Shown here one piece after another: positions 10,311 through 21,676 of a stretch of 64,000 nucleotides of DNA. Both the position numbers and the translations under genes were made by a program. Source of the DNA: Acrasis kona (taxonomy: Eukaryota; Heterolobosea; Eutetramitea; Acrasida; Acrasidae); NCBI GenBank assembly GCA_026419775.2, contig JAOPGA020001019.1, positions 44,426 through 108,425 of the forward strand, read 5' to 3'. A model generated the notes under the pieces. It was not told the origin of the DNA and did no database searches. It saw only the letters and a list, made by a program, of their open reading frames with translations. Each line of letters begins with the position of its first letter. Position 1 is the first letter of the stretch.

Positions 10311-11411
10311 TCAAACCAATTCTTTGAATATTTCATAAGAAGATATCATGATTGCACATGCAGGTGCTACGCGTGCCATTCGAGGTACGTAGCCCCTAAA
10401 AAAACCTTTTATACCATCTTCGGCGTGAATCTGCTTAGCAGTATCCCACATCCTAATGTGCACTCCATTGGCATCGCTTTGTATTCTCGTCTTGACCACA
10501 TCAATCGGTGTCGTCACTGTTGCTGCTAGAGATCCTGCAAGTGCTCCACTCGCAAAAGATGTTAAGAAGATTTCTGGTTGATTATCTGCTGAAAAATGAC
10601 TCCGAAGTTTCTTTTTACTTGATTCGTAACACATCCAGTAAATCGCAGAGAATGGGGTGTCTCTTAAAATGGTTGGCCATAATCCTGTCCACATGTTCTT
10701 ATAACTCATATTTTTGAGCAGACCGAGACCAGTTTTCTTGTCCATGGATGATGATGATTGAGCGACGGTTCGAATGTATTCGAATGGACTTGTAACCGTG
10801 GCTGCGAGTAGACGTGCTGAAGTACCAGCAACCAGAGGTGAATATACCCAATCTTCGTCGATGTTTCTTCGAATGTTGTCGTAAGTAGAATAGTATCTGT
10901 GGATGGTTAGTGTTGATTATTCGAAGATTACGTACAGTCCAGTCGAGGGCACTTGCATTACAACTGCTGGAGCGAGCCCCCTCCACAAACCCGTGATGCC
11001 TTCCTTGCTGACTATAAATCTAATGGATTGTGCAAGGCTTTTACCATCTGGTATTGTTCTTGCTTGCTTTCTTGTTTTTATGACATCAAGGGGTGTGACT
11101 ATAGTATAAGTTTAGATTCTACAAGGAAACATACCGAAAAGTGAGGTAAGTGCTGCACCAAAACTTGCTGCTAGTATCTGTTGGAGGGGTCCTATTTGAT
11201 TGTTCACAGTCGAGTTACCACACGAAGATGAAGATGTATAAGATATATTTGGTCTTGGAGTTGGTGTGTTGCTCTGATAGTAGCATATTGTATCGTGATT
11301 TGATGTGAAAAGTGTATTTGCTGATAACGTGTTGATGTAGGCCTTGTGGGCATTCATGATTGATGGGTCGTGAGTTGGTATTAATCCATATAGAAATTGT
11401 TTTATCGTCAT
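10311..11411 (-). CDS. SLC25A39/40 (Mtm1)-like mitochondrial carrier
   Basis: Three exons (11411-11135, 11098-10936, 10896-10311) with introns of 36 and 39 nt; 341 aa. Three solute-carrier repeats are seen, with signatures T-P-L-D-V-I-K-T-R-K, S-P-F-E-Y-I-R-T and T-P-I-D-V-V-K-T-R. The blocks GLWRGLAPAVVMQVPSTG, LVAGTSAR and GLWPTILRDTPFSAIYW are characteristic of the SLC25A39/A40/Mtm1 branch. That branch is linked to mitochondrial glutathione import and metal or haem homeostasis. A Ser/Thr/Asn-rich insertion of about 60 residues lies between the N-terminus and the first signature, as in family members that carry a long matrix loop. Donors are GTATGT and GTACGT. Subfamily confidence is moderate, carrier fold certain. 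Confidence 0.88.
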
Positions 11412-11644
11412 TGTGAGGGATCAGTCGGTCCAAGTGGTGTGTATTCAATGTTCCGTTTGATTGTAAAACAAACAAAAATAGCCCCGTCTTGATCCGTCTC
11501 ATCCGATATCGTAATGAATAGTCGAACCTTGCTATTGGATCGCATGAGCAGATTATTAAGAGTACATGCTCATTTTTTACTGAAATAATGCATTTCTAAG
11601 TCTTTTTGATTAAGTTACAACATCACCAAATCAACCTTGACATT

Positions 11645-13046
11645 ATGAACACAAAGGTTGTTTGTAAGCATGAAGAAGTGGAATATAGTTTTCCTAAAAC
11701 TCTATGTTTTGATAACTGCCAAGTTGCGTTATTTGAATCAAGCAATAATCGTGAAAAGATCAACTCCTTCAATCTTGATTTATTTACAAAAAAGGGAGTT
11801 AAGCACATACAAATATTAGATAACGAAGTAAACCATTCCAAATCTCAAATTATACCTCTTGATAATTTCAACAACGTTATAACATTTCAAGAGTCAACCA
11901 TTTGGCTTTGGAAATGCAGTTATTCAAGACCGTCACGTTTAATATCGGTATATCGTCATAATTCTAGAATTAATGGAGTTGACCTTACATACTTTAACCC
12001 AAACCCACCAAATCTAATCGTAAGCAAATGACAAATCATAAACTAAATTATTTTATAGATCAAAAGCCCTAACAGTATAACCATATTATCAATTACACAG
12101 GATGGAGAGTTTAAATCACATAATTCCATCAACGGTCGCTTTCCAACTGCGAGCTGCATGCATAAAAATAACATGTTAATGTAAGTCAAGACTTGGTTAT
12201 TCTTAATGAAATTGTAGAGCATGGAAGAATAATTTAATTCATTACACACTTGATTCATCATTCCAGGTCATCAAGGTAACATAACATTATACATCAATGA
12301 ATTTAATTTAATCCTAAAAGGAATCCATCATAATGGAAGTCAACTTGAGCATCATCAGACACATTAAATATTCAGACGGATGGCTGTGTGTGAGCGAACC
12401 AGAATTAAATTACATTAAAAAAGAACCGCAGCCAATAGACAACATTTTCCAGAATGGATCTTTGGTTTTAAGTGAGCTCACACAAGAGTCTAATTCATTT
12501 TCTAATCAAGGAGGAATTTTTATAATAAAAAATGTAAATAATGGATTTTTATTTTCAAAAACTCATTATTGTGATTGGTTGAACGCACAATCTTGCTCTG
12601 TGTCAAATTCCGAAAATGATATTTCTCAACGGATCGTTAGTGTTTGTAGTGTGACTGACAATTGGTTTTATGTTTATAAATTTAATTGTGATAATGTTGT
12701 TGATGTGTGTAAGGTAGATTTACCGAAGAATGATATGAGGGCGTTAGGTGTTGCTTGTGTGAAAAGTAAAGTATATGTCCTGTGTGGGGAAAAGTGTGGT
12801 TCCAACTCTCCATTCCTCTTTGGTGCTGCACCCAAATATACAAATGTGTGTTTGTTGAAGTATGATTTTGTTCAAAACATATCAAAGGCTTCTGACTCTT
12901 CTTCCTCAAATCAAGATTTAAAAATCGTACTTGAAAGCATATCTAACCTAAATCTAGCTGTGAAGGAGGGCTTCGATAGATTGGAGAATGTTGTATTAGG
13001 ACTATCTGAACGAGTGAACTTGTTAGAGAAGAAACTACAATCATAG
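11645..13046 (+). CDS. Hypothetical beta-rich protein with C-terminal coiled coil
   Basis: Four exons (11645-12019, 12059-12180, 12218-12275, 12321-13046) joined by introns of 39, 37 and 45 nt with GTAAGC, GTAAGT and GTAACA donors; all phases agree, giving 426 aa. The start is the first ATG of the open frame. The body is beta-rich with WD40-like strand patterns (STIWLWKC, SITILSITQDGEF, WFYVYKFN, YVLCGEKC), suggesting a degenerate propeller. The last 45 residues form an amphipathic helix (LESISNLNLAVKEGFDRL then LSERVNLLEKKL) predicted to coil. I do not recognise an orthologue. Codon usage is more AT-rich than in neighbouring SF3B2. Confidence 0.6.
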
Positions 13047-13229
13047 TAGAATAAATTTTCAACATTAATTTGAATTTCTCAACTTCATTTCATCTGGTCT
13101 TTTTTTGTTATAAAAACACCAACTATGTATTTGTTTTGAAATTGTCTTGTGAGTACACCTGTAATGGATGAAGATGCAGTTCACATCATAATTACAACCT
13201 CGTGAATTCTGGTTTACTTCAACAAAAGC

Positions 13230-14882
13230 ATGACTGAAGTCGAGGGGACTACTTTGAATAACGATAATGGTAATGAATACAATGATCCTGCCAAAAATGA
13301 TAATACCGTTATAAAAAAGAACACCAAAAAGAGAGCGAGAAGAGGTGGTAAAAGGAAGAATAAACAAAACAAAAATCAAACACACACCAATGATGATGCT
13401 GACGCTGAACAACTCAATCTAGAAGTAGAATATATTACTGGTGAGACTGATTTGGCTGAGAAGGATCCTAATTTTGATCATTTTCAAAACATTTTTAGTA
13501 AATTCTTATCGGCAGAGGAACTCACAAAAGAAGAAGAGAAAGTAGAAGAGCCCTCCCTTAGCGAACAAGAATTATTGAAGAAACAAGAGGAGGAAATGCT
13601 GTTTGGTGATGACGAAGAACAAGACGATGAAGTCAAGACAACATCCAAGAAGAAGCTAAAAAAGGCAAAGCGCATGGAGGTTGCGGCACTAAAGCATTGT
13701 GTATCAAGACCCGATGTAGTTGAAGTCCATGATGTGACTGCAGACGATCCAAAACTTTTGGTCTACCTAAAATCATACCGTAATACTGTTCCAGTACCAC
13801 GTCACTGGTCACAAAAGAGAAAATATCTTCAAGGAAAAAGAGGTATAGAGAAGCCTCCGTTCAGACTACCAGAGTTCATTCGCAACACTGGAATCACAGC
13901 ACTACGCGAAGGTGCGGCAGATAAGGATGCAGAAAAGACCAGCAAGGCCAAGCAAAGAGAAAGAGTTCAACCAAAGATGGGCCGCATAGACATTGATTAC
14001 CAAATTTTAAGAGACGCATTCTTCAAGTACCAAACAAAACCTCCCATGACCATTTCTGGTGACTTGTATTACGAAAATAAGGAACACGAAGTAAAGTTCA
14101 ATACACATTTCAAACCTGGTAAATTATCAGATAAGCTAAGACTTGCTCTAGGAATGCCACCAGGTGCGCCTCCTCCATGGCTCATCAACATGCAAAAGTA
14201 CGGAGTGCCACCAAGTTACCCTAAACTATGCATACCAGGTCTAAACGCGCCTATACCCGAAGGAGCCAGTTATGGATACCATCCGGGTGGATGGGGTCGC
14301 TTACCGGTGGATGCTTTCAACAAACCATTATACACCGACTTTTTCATTTCCGATCAAGAAAAGAATTCACAACAACAAAAGGAAAAGCAAGATGACATGC
14401 ACAGAGCTACACACGTTGATTTTTGGGGTCAGATTGAACAGGTACCCGAAGAGGAGGAACAAGAAGAGGAACAAGTGGAAGAACAAGAACAAACCACACA
14501 GGAAGCCGCGCCAACACCTTCAAAGAATGAAAAGAAACAAACCAAACAGCAATCCGTTCCTGTTGCGACGACCGCTGCTGTTCCCATCACTTCGAGTCGG
14601 TCTATTGAAACACCTGATGTGATTGATTTGAGAAAGAGGGCTGCCGCTGCAGAGGCTCCAAAAGTATTGTATCAGATTGCAGAACAAAAACAAACACCGA
14701 TTGGTCAAAATGACATTATGGGTTCTTCATACCAATATGTGCTTCCGCCTTCGTCGACGGTTGCACCTGCTGCTGTTTCGCAAGATGATGCAAATGGTGT
14801 TCGGGAAGTATTTGACGAAGAAAGTAAAAAGAGGAAGAGGAAGGACGACAAGGATACCAAGAAGAAGAAGTTTAAATTTTAA
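13230..14882 (+). CDS. Splicing factor SF3B2 (SAP145), U2 snRNP
   Basis: An intact 550-aa single-exon gene. After a Lys/Glu-rich N-terminus comes the DUF382 core (residues about 145-275: SRPDVVEVHDVTADDPKLLV, then VPRHWSQKRKYLQGKRGIEKPPF, then I-D-Y-Q-I-L-R-D-A-F-F-K-Y-Q). The PSP Pro-rich domain follows (GKLSDKLRLALGMPPGAPPPWL) and the GYHPGGWGRLP segment. The C-terminal third is acidic and then basic, ending KKKKFKF. SF3B2 belongs to the SF3b complex, which contacts pre-mRNA near the branch site together with SF3B4. Its presence fits a genome with many short introns. Confidence 0.93.
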   Translation: MTEVEGTTLNNDNGNEYNDPAKNDNTVIKKNTKKRARRGGKRKNKQNKNQTHTNDDADAEQLNLEVEYITGETDLAEKDPNFDHFQNIFSKFLSAEELTKEEEKVEEPSLSEQELLKKQEEEMLFGDDEEQDDEVKTTSKKKLKKAKRMEVAALKHCVSRPDVVEVHDVTADDPKLLVYLKSYRNTVPVPRHWSQKRKYLQGKRGIEKPPFRLPEFIRNTGITALREGAADKDAEKTSKAKQRERVQPKMGRIDIDYQILRDAFFKYQTKPPMTISGDLYYENKEHEVKFNTHFKPGKLSDKLRLALGMPPGAPPPWLINMQKYGVPPSYPKLCIPGLNAPIPEGASYGYHPGGWGRLPVDAFNKPLYTDFFISDQEKNSQQQKEKQDDMHRATHVDFWGQIEQVPEEEEQEEEQVEEQEQTTQEAAPTPSKNEKKQTKQQSVPVATTAAVPITSSRSIETPDVIDLRKRAAAAEAPKVLYQIAEQKQTPIGQNDIMGSSYQYVLPPSSTVAPAAVSQDDANGVREVFDEESKKRKRKDDKDTKKKKFKF

Positions 14883-15007
14883 TAAAATGTGCTTTCTTTT
14901 TATTACTTCTGGTTTGTTAGACATGCTGCATGTAACATTGAACTGATTTTATATTGTGTTGGGTGGTAGTTGTATACATTGTTATCTGTTGCTTCTTCCA
15001 CATATTC

Positions 15008-15426
15008 TCAAATATCTATAATTTCAAAACCATCGTCACCGAGTAGATTTTTTGGATCAAAAACCGAATCAATATTATGATATTTCTTTGTACCCTTTAT
15101 TCTTAGTTTTTGACACGTTTTCGCTTTCGATAAAGTCTTGGCGCTTCTTTGGAACTCTATAATAAAGATTGTAATGGATCGCTTATTTTGTATGGTTGCT
15201 GGACAGATCTGGATTTTTTTATTTTTTAGCCACTATTCAAAAAGGTCATGGGCGATGAAGATGATTGGTGTTCATCTAATTTAATTTCTCCGAAAACACT
15301 ATAAAAGCGTTAGTATTTATTTTATTTTAATTACAAATAACTAAACGTTAAAATACACACACACACATCACGGGAAGCACCTAGTGCCAAATCGATTGAA
15401 TCATCCCCACCACTCCCGTATTCCAT
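15008..15426 (-). CDS. Possible small three-exon gene, product unknown
   Basis: A candidate 91-aa product from exons 15426-15365, 15298-15234 and 15156-15008, with introns of 66 and 77 nt. Phases are consistent, but the donors GTGTGT and GTGGCT are weak and the introns longer than the local norm. The C-terminal exon reads like coding sequence (KYHNIDSVFDPKNLLGDDG then FEIIDI and stop). No domain is recognised. Its ATG is only 3 bp from the divergent ATG of the next ORF. Treat as tentative: exon 3 could belong to another model. Confidence 0.3.
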
Positions 15427-15429
15427 TAC

Positions 15430-15933
15430 ATGAAATCACCTCATCTTACTGTCCCTGACCGTCAACCATTTTATATGAGACGGCCTCAAGGACGTGAACT
15501 AACCGCATCCCCCTCCCCTCACGACTCATACTGCACTAAGGAATCAATAAAGTTGAAACCATTACGTAGCATTAAACTTTTAACACCACCCGAAACATAC
15601 GAGGTGCAATGTTATACTAGGGCGAGACGTAGCGCCGGTCACAGCAGGGAGTGTTCACCCTCTCCACTAAGACCTCCTCTTGTTTCTTGTCCTAAAGTGT
15701 TTGGTTTTGATGTTCCTGCTTCTAAGCAATTGTTTGTTTGTCCTCCCACTCCCCTTGAGCAGATGGAGTATGAACATTCGTCTTGTTGTTTTGGTTTTTC
15801 GTGTTCTCCAATGGATGAATACGGTTCAATGAGTTGTACATTTATTAGCACATCTGTAACAGGTACTGTTCCAGAACATACTGATAATGTACTAACATTA
15901 AACGATACAGGCGCCTCTATTAGTGTTATTTAG
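15430..15933 (+). CDS. Hypothetical Pro/Ser/Cys-rich protein, 167 aa
   Basis: An uninterrupted ORF, rich in Pro, Ser and Cys, with several S-P and P-P-T-P motifs that could be phosphorylation sites (SPSPLRPP, VCPPTPLEQ). There is no signal peptide, membrane segment or known domain. The last residues N-D-T-G-A-S superficially resemble an aspartyl-protease active site, but the frame stops six codons later, so that is discounted. It is followed by AT-rich non-coding sequence. The length and composition are consistent with a rapidly evolving regulatory protein or with a chance ORF. Confidence 0.4.
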   Translation: MKSPHLTVPDRQPFYMRRPQGRELTASPSPHDSYCTKESIKLKPLRSIKLLTPPETYEVQCYTRARRSAGHSRECSPSPLRPPLVSCPKVFGFDVPASKQLFVCPPTPLEQMEYEHSSCCFGFSCSPMDEYGSMSCTFISTSVTGTVPEHTDNVLTLNDTGASISVI

Positions 15934-16366
15934 TTTAATTGAAATGTTATATGGTGTTGAAAAAAAGCTTGTGTTGAGAAGGCATTGAAGAGACCTAGAA
16001 GAGTGAGATATCGGAGGAAGAAGGACCAAAGGAAAATGTAAATAAAAACGAGCAGAATGCTTTCTAGTAATATTGTGTTTTAATGCTTTTACATTTTCAT
16101 TGTTCAAACGTATTATCGGAATCAAAGGATTAGTCTTAGCCGTTAACCGAAGAATTTTTCACAAATGTCTGTCGGTAATAGTAATGTAGCAGCAGGTTTG
16201 GTAAGTATTAGATAAGGGATAGTTTCCTGTGTGACTTCCTGGCAGATTCCAACTCGTCTACGTGACCTTCACATGTCCCTCCACGTGTCCACTCAACTTG
16301 TTTATTTTGTAAGAGTATAATATAGACGGTTATTTTCTCCAATTTGGGTGGTTTATTAATAAAAAC
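15934..16366. other. Intergenic, nothing recognised
   Basis: AT-rich sequence with no convincing coding frame, RNA gene or repeat that I can support. Confidence 0.5.
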
Positions 16367-16660
16367 TTACAATAAACGCAATGAAATTTGTCTTCTAAGG
16401 TGTGTCCTTGGTCGTTGTCTTACGACCAGCTCTGGTCTAACATCACTATTCATCGTAACGTCATGAACCAAAGTGACATTTTTGTGTTTAGAAATTAATG
16501 CTAAACAACTATCAATCTCTTTAGAAGTAAGTTTTTTGCTCAATTGAACAACCGAAACTATAATCTTTGTATTTACAGGTCTTTTTGTTACTGCACACAG
16601 AATTTGTTTTAGTTTATTAAAGTCTATATTTTCGTCTCTATTTAAACTGAGGAAGCACAA
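16367..16660 (-). CDS. Hypothetical ORF, possible exon of a larger gene
   Basis: A 97-codon open frame whose first codon is TTG, so it cannot stand alone as an ATG-started gene. The frame stays open upstream for a few codons (T-Y-Y-E-N-L-C-F-L-S-L-N), consistent with an internal or last exon. The segment reads plausibly as alternating helix/strand protein (INTKIIVSVVQL-like and NVTLVHDVTM), but no family is recognised. It ends in an Arg-rich tail (RQRPRTHLRRQISLRLL). It lies at the edge of the repeat-rich region, so it may also be a decayed fragment. Confidence 0.25.
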   Translation of the reverse strand: MCFLSLNRDENIDFNKLKQILCAVTKRPVNTKIIVSVVQLSKKLTSKEIDSCLALISKHKNVTLVHDVTMNSDVRPELVVRQRPRTHLRRQISLRLL

Positions 16661-18688
16661 ATTTTCGTAGTAAGTAGTAATACAAGTGCTTCGGCTAACT
16701 CATTAGATTTATACAGAATACTTCCGAGCAAGTCAGTTCTTTACCGCCAGCATGCACACAATTAAAGAAAATGTCAAGTATAAATAAGAAGTAAACGTGG
16801 CGTTCAAAAACAACAAGTGCAGAGAGAACACTACAAGTGGACGAGTGAATCAATCAAGAATCCAAATTAAAAATTCAGTTGCACTAAACACTTGCCGACT
16901 AAAGTGCACCAATCGTGTCTAAGTGAAGATGCCATACAAACTTGATCCAATGTATGATAATCCAAGACAAGCAATTCTTACATCACATATTCGAACGCCG
17001 TCAGTAAATTCGTACCGACGCCGATAGTCGCCAAACATATTCAATTGAATCACAAACCGACGATACTGCCACAAAAAGTAGAGGGAGACACCATTGACTG
17101 ATTGTGAACGGAAATCAAATCAGCAGAGTTGTTGAGACTACACGAAGAGAGTGGACACAGGTGCAATCACGGCGCTAATCAGTACTCAATACGCAATCAA
17201 GCACCCGTAGAGAATCTAACCGAACTGAATTGAAATACAATTCTTCACATTAATCTACAGTTAACAGAATCAACCGCTAACATCCGAACAAAGTGACAAG
17301 CCCAATTCGAAACCAAACAATTGTACACAACGGAAGCTACGAAGGATTCGAACGCAAGAAGGTCCACACGAAAGCAAATCAGTGCCAAATAGCTCTTGGA
17401 CGAGAAGGCTGATTCGAGGTGACCAACAATATAGATTTACTTTGTGCTTGATTAAGAATAGCCACGCGTGAAGATTTCAAGAATTAGAGAAGGACACATC
17501 GTTGATAAGACACAATTCCTATTCTCTCGTATCGATCAGCAGTCAAATTCGTACAAGCATGCGTTGAAGCGCCACTAGTCAGCTTTCAACACGCGCCAAA
17601 CAGCAGCTCGTCGGCAGACCTGATGAGAAATGAATCAACATTATTTCAGATTACGCGACGAGGAAGTCATTAAATCTCAAGATTGAAGGATTGATGAATT
17701 ACGATCTGATTGGTTCGTTTATGAATGAAGAATCAGTTTCACGATGAGACAAATTTCTACAAGTAGGAGATGACATCAAGAGGCCAATGAACACACAGCA
17801 ACGTCACAATATATCACCAATGTTTTATAAAAACAAGATGTCATCAGCCGAAGTAAATTGGAACACAGTTCGTCACGTTAATCGTTCGCTCAGCACATCA
17901 AACAGCAACTCGCAGAAGCATCAACTGGATGGACTCGATCAACATTCGTTCACATGCAACAGAATCTACCAGAGCATCGAAAGATTTAAAATGTGACAAA
18001 TGAATAGACGCCATTTTCAAATTCGAATCATACAAATCAGCACTCTTGTTTAGGAGACAAACATGAGAGATGGGATCGCCGCAAGGAAGAACAACACCAT
18101 CTTCATCAGCTACTATATATCAACACTTTTCGACGAGCAACAGCGTGATCTACGTCACCGGTCACCACCATCACATTACAAGATGTATGATTTGGAATCA
18201 TGATTGTTGAAAATTAAATCGCAATCAGTATGCTGTGCACACATGTCCTCGATGAACCATCAAATCAACAACAGTGGGCACATTGTGATTCGCGAAATTC
18301 ATAATCACACACTACAAAATCCATTTGACATTTTAAACTTATGGTTCTTTCGGTAATTAAAAACGAGTAACACAACCATTCGTCGACAGCAAACAATCAT
18401 TCCTATCGATGTTAAATGATCCAATCTTCTCAACGATGTTATATGATATATATATATACATCTGATCAACATTTCAATCATGATCCATACGATTTTTTCG
18501 AACAAATTATAAATGTCGTATCATCAACGTGTACAAATGGTATTATGTTGTAAAGCATACTGACGTATTTTTTCAACCAATCAGGATTATGTCTAGGGTG
18601 ATAAAATCTTGTGTGAAGATTTTACACGATTAAATTTATTTTCTTTGAAACACACACAAGTGTTGTATTTCGGTTTTTCACCAGAGAG
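16661..18688. other. Gene-free region, probably decayed mobile-element sequence
   Basis: About 2 kb with stops in all frames, an A-rich plus strand, and many short runs such as gaatcaatcaag. A short ATG-started frame at 16929 (MPYKLDPMYDNPRQAIL...) ends after about 30 codons. A TA microsatellite lies near 18445. The position directly before a reverse-transcriptase-like fragment makes a decayed 5' part of a retroelement plausible, but no motif proves it. Confidence 0.35.
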
Positions 18689-19580
18689 GTGGTCGATGAC
18701 ATGTTCTCGTCCATCAACATGTCAAGGCATGAAACGGGAAATGAGTTGAGGGCAGTGGCTACAATGGGTGCCATGCTTCTGATTCAGAACACTCAACCAG
18801 TGATGACGGGGCAGCAAGGTAGAGCGCCTTTTACAGGCTCGTGTAGACTGTGGAAAACAGGGCCGCAAGGCCTTCTTGTGTCCGGAGAGATTCCTTTTTT
18901 ACAACAACACAAACAGCAACAAGGTCAACAATTCAACTTGTTTGACAACAACAACAACAACTTCAACAACAATGTCGGACGTCAGGTCTGACTATCAAGA
19001 GTCAGTTTTATCATCTGTTCCATCACCATTTTCATTTGCGTCGCGTTCCATTCCAGCAGCTCCTCTGGAGGCGGCTTGCGCAGCGATTTAAAGTCCATCA
19101 GCTGTGGCTTTACTTTTAGCAGCTACGGGTTCGATAGCAAGACATGCGGCAGCGTGGAGGGAGATTGGGACTGTAGGTCGTGTGTGGAGTGGGGCCAAGG
19201 TATTGTGATACCGGTGGCAACACAACAAAGAATTGGACATGTGGCAAGAGGAATTGTGGAGAAGGCCAAAGCCACTTGGGTGTCGTCTTTATTCAAGACG
19301 TATGCTGCGCCTGGTGTCATAGAGCCTTGTAATTCACCATGGGCGGCTCATCCTTTGTGTCCAAAAGTCCGGTCCAAAATTATTCCGTTTGGTGGCAGAT
19401 CTGAGGCCGTTGAACAAATTCATAGACATGTCACCATTTCGTTTTAAGTTGTAGGGTATCCCATTCATGTTGGACCTAGTCAGGATGGTCGGGAGGGGGC
19501 ATATATGCTCAGCCTGGATCTGAGCAATGGTTGTTTGCATTTACGAGCAATCTCGGCGTCTGCTTGCGTTTTTATTCAAT
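18689..19580 (+). pseudogene. Decayed retroelement pol fragment, N-terminal RT region
   Basis: Several overlapping frames interrupted by stops. At 19076-19447 the frame reads ...AKATWVSSLFKTY, then GVIEPCNSPWAAHP, which resembles the block just upstream of retroelement RT domains (G-x-I-E-P-x-x-S-P-W-A). After one stop codon the same region continues with A-Y-M-L-S-L-D-L-S-N-G-C-L-H-L (19500-19540), which matches RT motif A (a catalytic D followed by an aromatic-less S-N-G). The segment stops at 19587. The earlier part (18689-18991) is Gln/Asn-rich and includes GLLVSGEIPF, as seen before DIRS-like RTs. It would be continued functionally by the fragment at 24.5 kb, which starts with motif B. 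Clearly non-functional. Confidence 0.45.
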
Positions 19581-19829
19581 AACAAGTGGTGGCAGCATGA
19601 CCGTTTATATTTAACGATATAACAATTTGTAATTTCATAATTGACAATTCAACAATTGTGTTCACAAAATATTTCTATATGTGCTCGCATATAGGTAAGT
19701 CATCGTCAACTTTATTTTCTCATTCGTAATTACATCACATTAGTCACCACCAACACTTTTAATGCAAGTCAAATTCAATCCTTCCAATATGTCCAATAGA
19801 TCACTTGTTGTCATATGAAAATTAAAAAA

Positions 19830-20880
19830 GTATCATCCCTCCTCGTCATCGATGCCCCCACATCTGATGATATCAATTCCCTGCAACGTTATCAATCTCC
19901 ACTCACTACGGAGTTGTCATTCAGCGCCATCCGAGAAATCCCCACCCACACAACCACCACACTTTACGTGGTTGTCACATCATTACATAATCGATCGACC
20001 ACCACATGTACGACTATTGTTCAGTCACTACAAAAAGTCTGCACCACTACCTGTTCGTTACATCACACCCACACATCAACGTATGATCACCACATGTAGC
20101 CAATAATCAGCATAACGTCAAGAATATGTACTCTTGTATCGACGCAATCATACGACACCATACTCCCATACAACTGCCCTGTGATGTCGACGGCACAATC
20201 GATTACACCAAACCACAATTCCCACAACACTGTAAATCTACGCACTTGAGAATTGATCCGAAATTGTCATTCAGTGCATAATCCCAAAAGAAATCCCCAC
20301 CACCTCACCTTGGTATAACGTCACCCCATGATGAACCATCCAACTACTATATCCACACCACCCGGTCATCACACATCAATCATCGATGGATCACTGTATA
20401 CCTACACTTGATACATGTGTTCCTCGTTATTGTCAAAGTCAATCATATCAAGAAGCCGATTTCTGTAACATGATGTCATCAACAGAATCACTTGCATCAA
20501 ATTATAATTCCCCACAACACTGTCAATCTCTACACACTACGGAATTGGCACAGTCAATAAATCCCCCACCCCATCCCACCACATGCATGACCACCATACA
20601 CTCACGTTGCATGCTCACCCACTACTATACCCACCCCAAGAAATTCTCAAACCAACGCACCTTCACGTGGTATAACCTATCACTTCATGATCACTACCCA
20701 TACCACTTGGCCATCATAAACCTACACACGCGTTTGATACAATGTCCCACGATCACATGTATGACCATTGTACAGTCGCTCCACCCACTGTCACTGTTAC
20801 CTAGTCGAGGCATGACGCACACCTCAACACATGACCACCACTACATGGATGACTATTACGCCATCATATTCATCTGATCA
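19830..20880. repeat. Degenerate C-rich tandem repeat, about 3 units of 330 bp
   Basis: Three divergent copies of one pattern: a block like caatctccactcactacgga with gaaatccccacc nearby at about 19890-19945, and related blocks at about 20230-20310 and 20515-20570. Each is followed by cacatgta-gacca/cta-ttg-cagtc-like segments (for example 20004 and 20754). The plus strand is strikingly C-rich and G-poor (many ccacc, cacac, catca). Open frames here are composition artefacts. Possibly a decayed satellite or part of a mobile element. Confidence 0.45.
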
Positions 20881-21676
20881 CCCATACCACACATATCACC
20901 ACGTATCTATTCCACTTGCTGTTCATTTTTTATCGTGTATAAAGATGGGCTAATGTACTCTGGTGCATTAAATGTCCACGTTAACAAGACTTTTGAGCCA
21001 CCCTTTACGCTTTTGCTCGGGTACAAACAAGAAGCCAACTAGACAACAAGTACAAGTGCATCAACTTCAACAATAATGGACAGATGACAGACAAAACATC
21101 TTTTGATCCCTCAAGCTAAGAAAATTCAATAAATCCTGACCTAAAGAATAATAATTAGGAAAGGGCCTTATTGGGCTTCAAAGTGTACTTTTATTTTTTG
21201 TTAACCAATTTAAAAATCAACATTAACGTAGTCTTCTATTCTTTCATGTCAACATCTTGTTCCAGCGTTATTATCTTTGTGGTGTTCTCCTATTCAAAAC
21301 ACCAAGTTGATTATATTTCCCTCCATATCATTACGCTACTTTTATGCGAACACATACATAATTCAGGCATAGCACTCAAACAAGCTCTCATGTATGTCAA
21401 AAACACATTTATTACTTGCAACACAATTCGATCATATGCACCTAATCAATCTTCCCAGTAGCAACAACAAGCAAAGCACACGAAGCAATCCCAAAACGAA
21501 CATGCACATTATAATGACCTGATATTCATCCTTATAGTCCAATTAACCACAAGACTAACAAACACTCGAAGATACAAACTCGTTAATTTTACCATCATGA
21601 AGGACACTTACACTAGTGAATCTTCGAAGGAACCAGGGACAATCAAACCATCAAATTGCCATCAATCACACATCAT

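Noticed and set aside
15895-15933. D-T-G-A-S motif suggesting a retropepsin
   Set aside because: The frame ends six codons after the motif, and none of the flanking protease strands or second motif are present.
19815-20880. Long open frames in the C-rich region
   Set aside because: These arise from lack of G-containing stops in a biased sequence; no conserved motif or start context.
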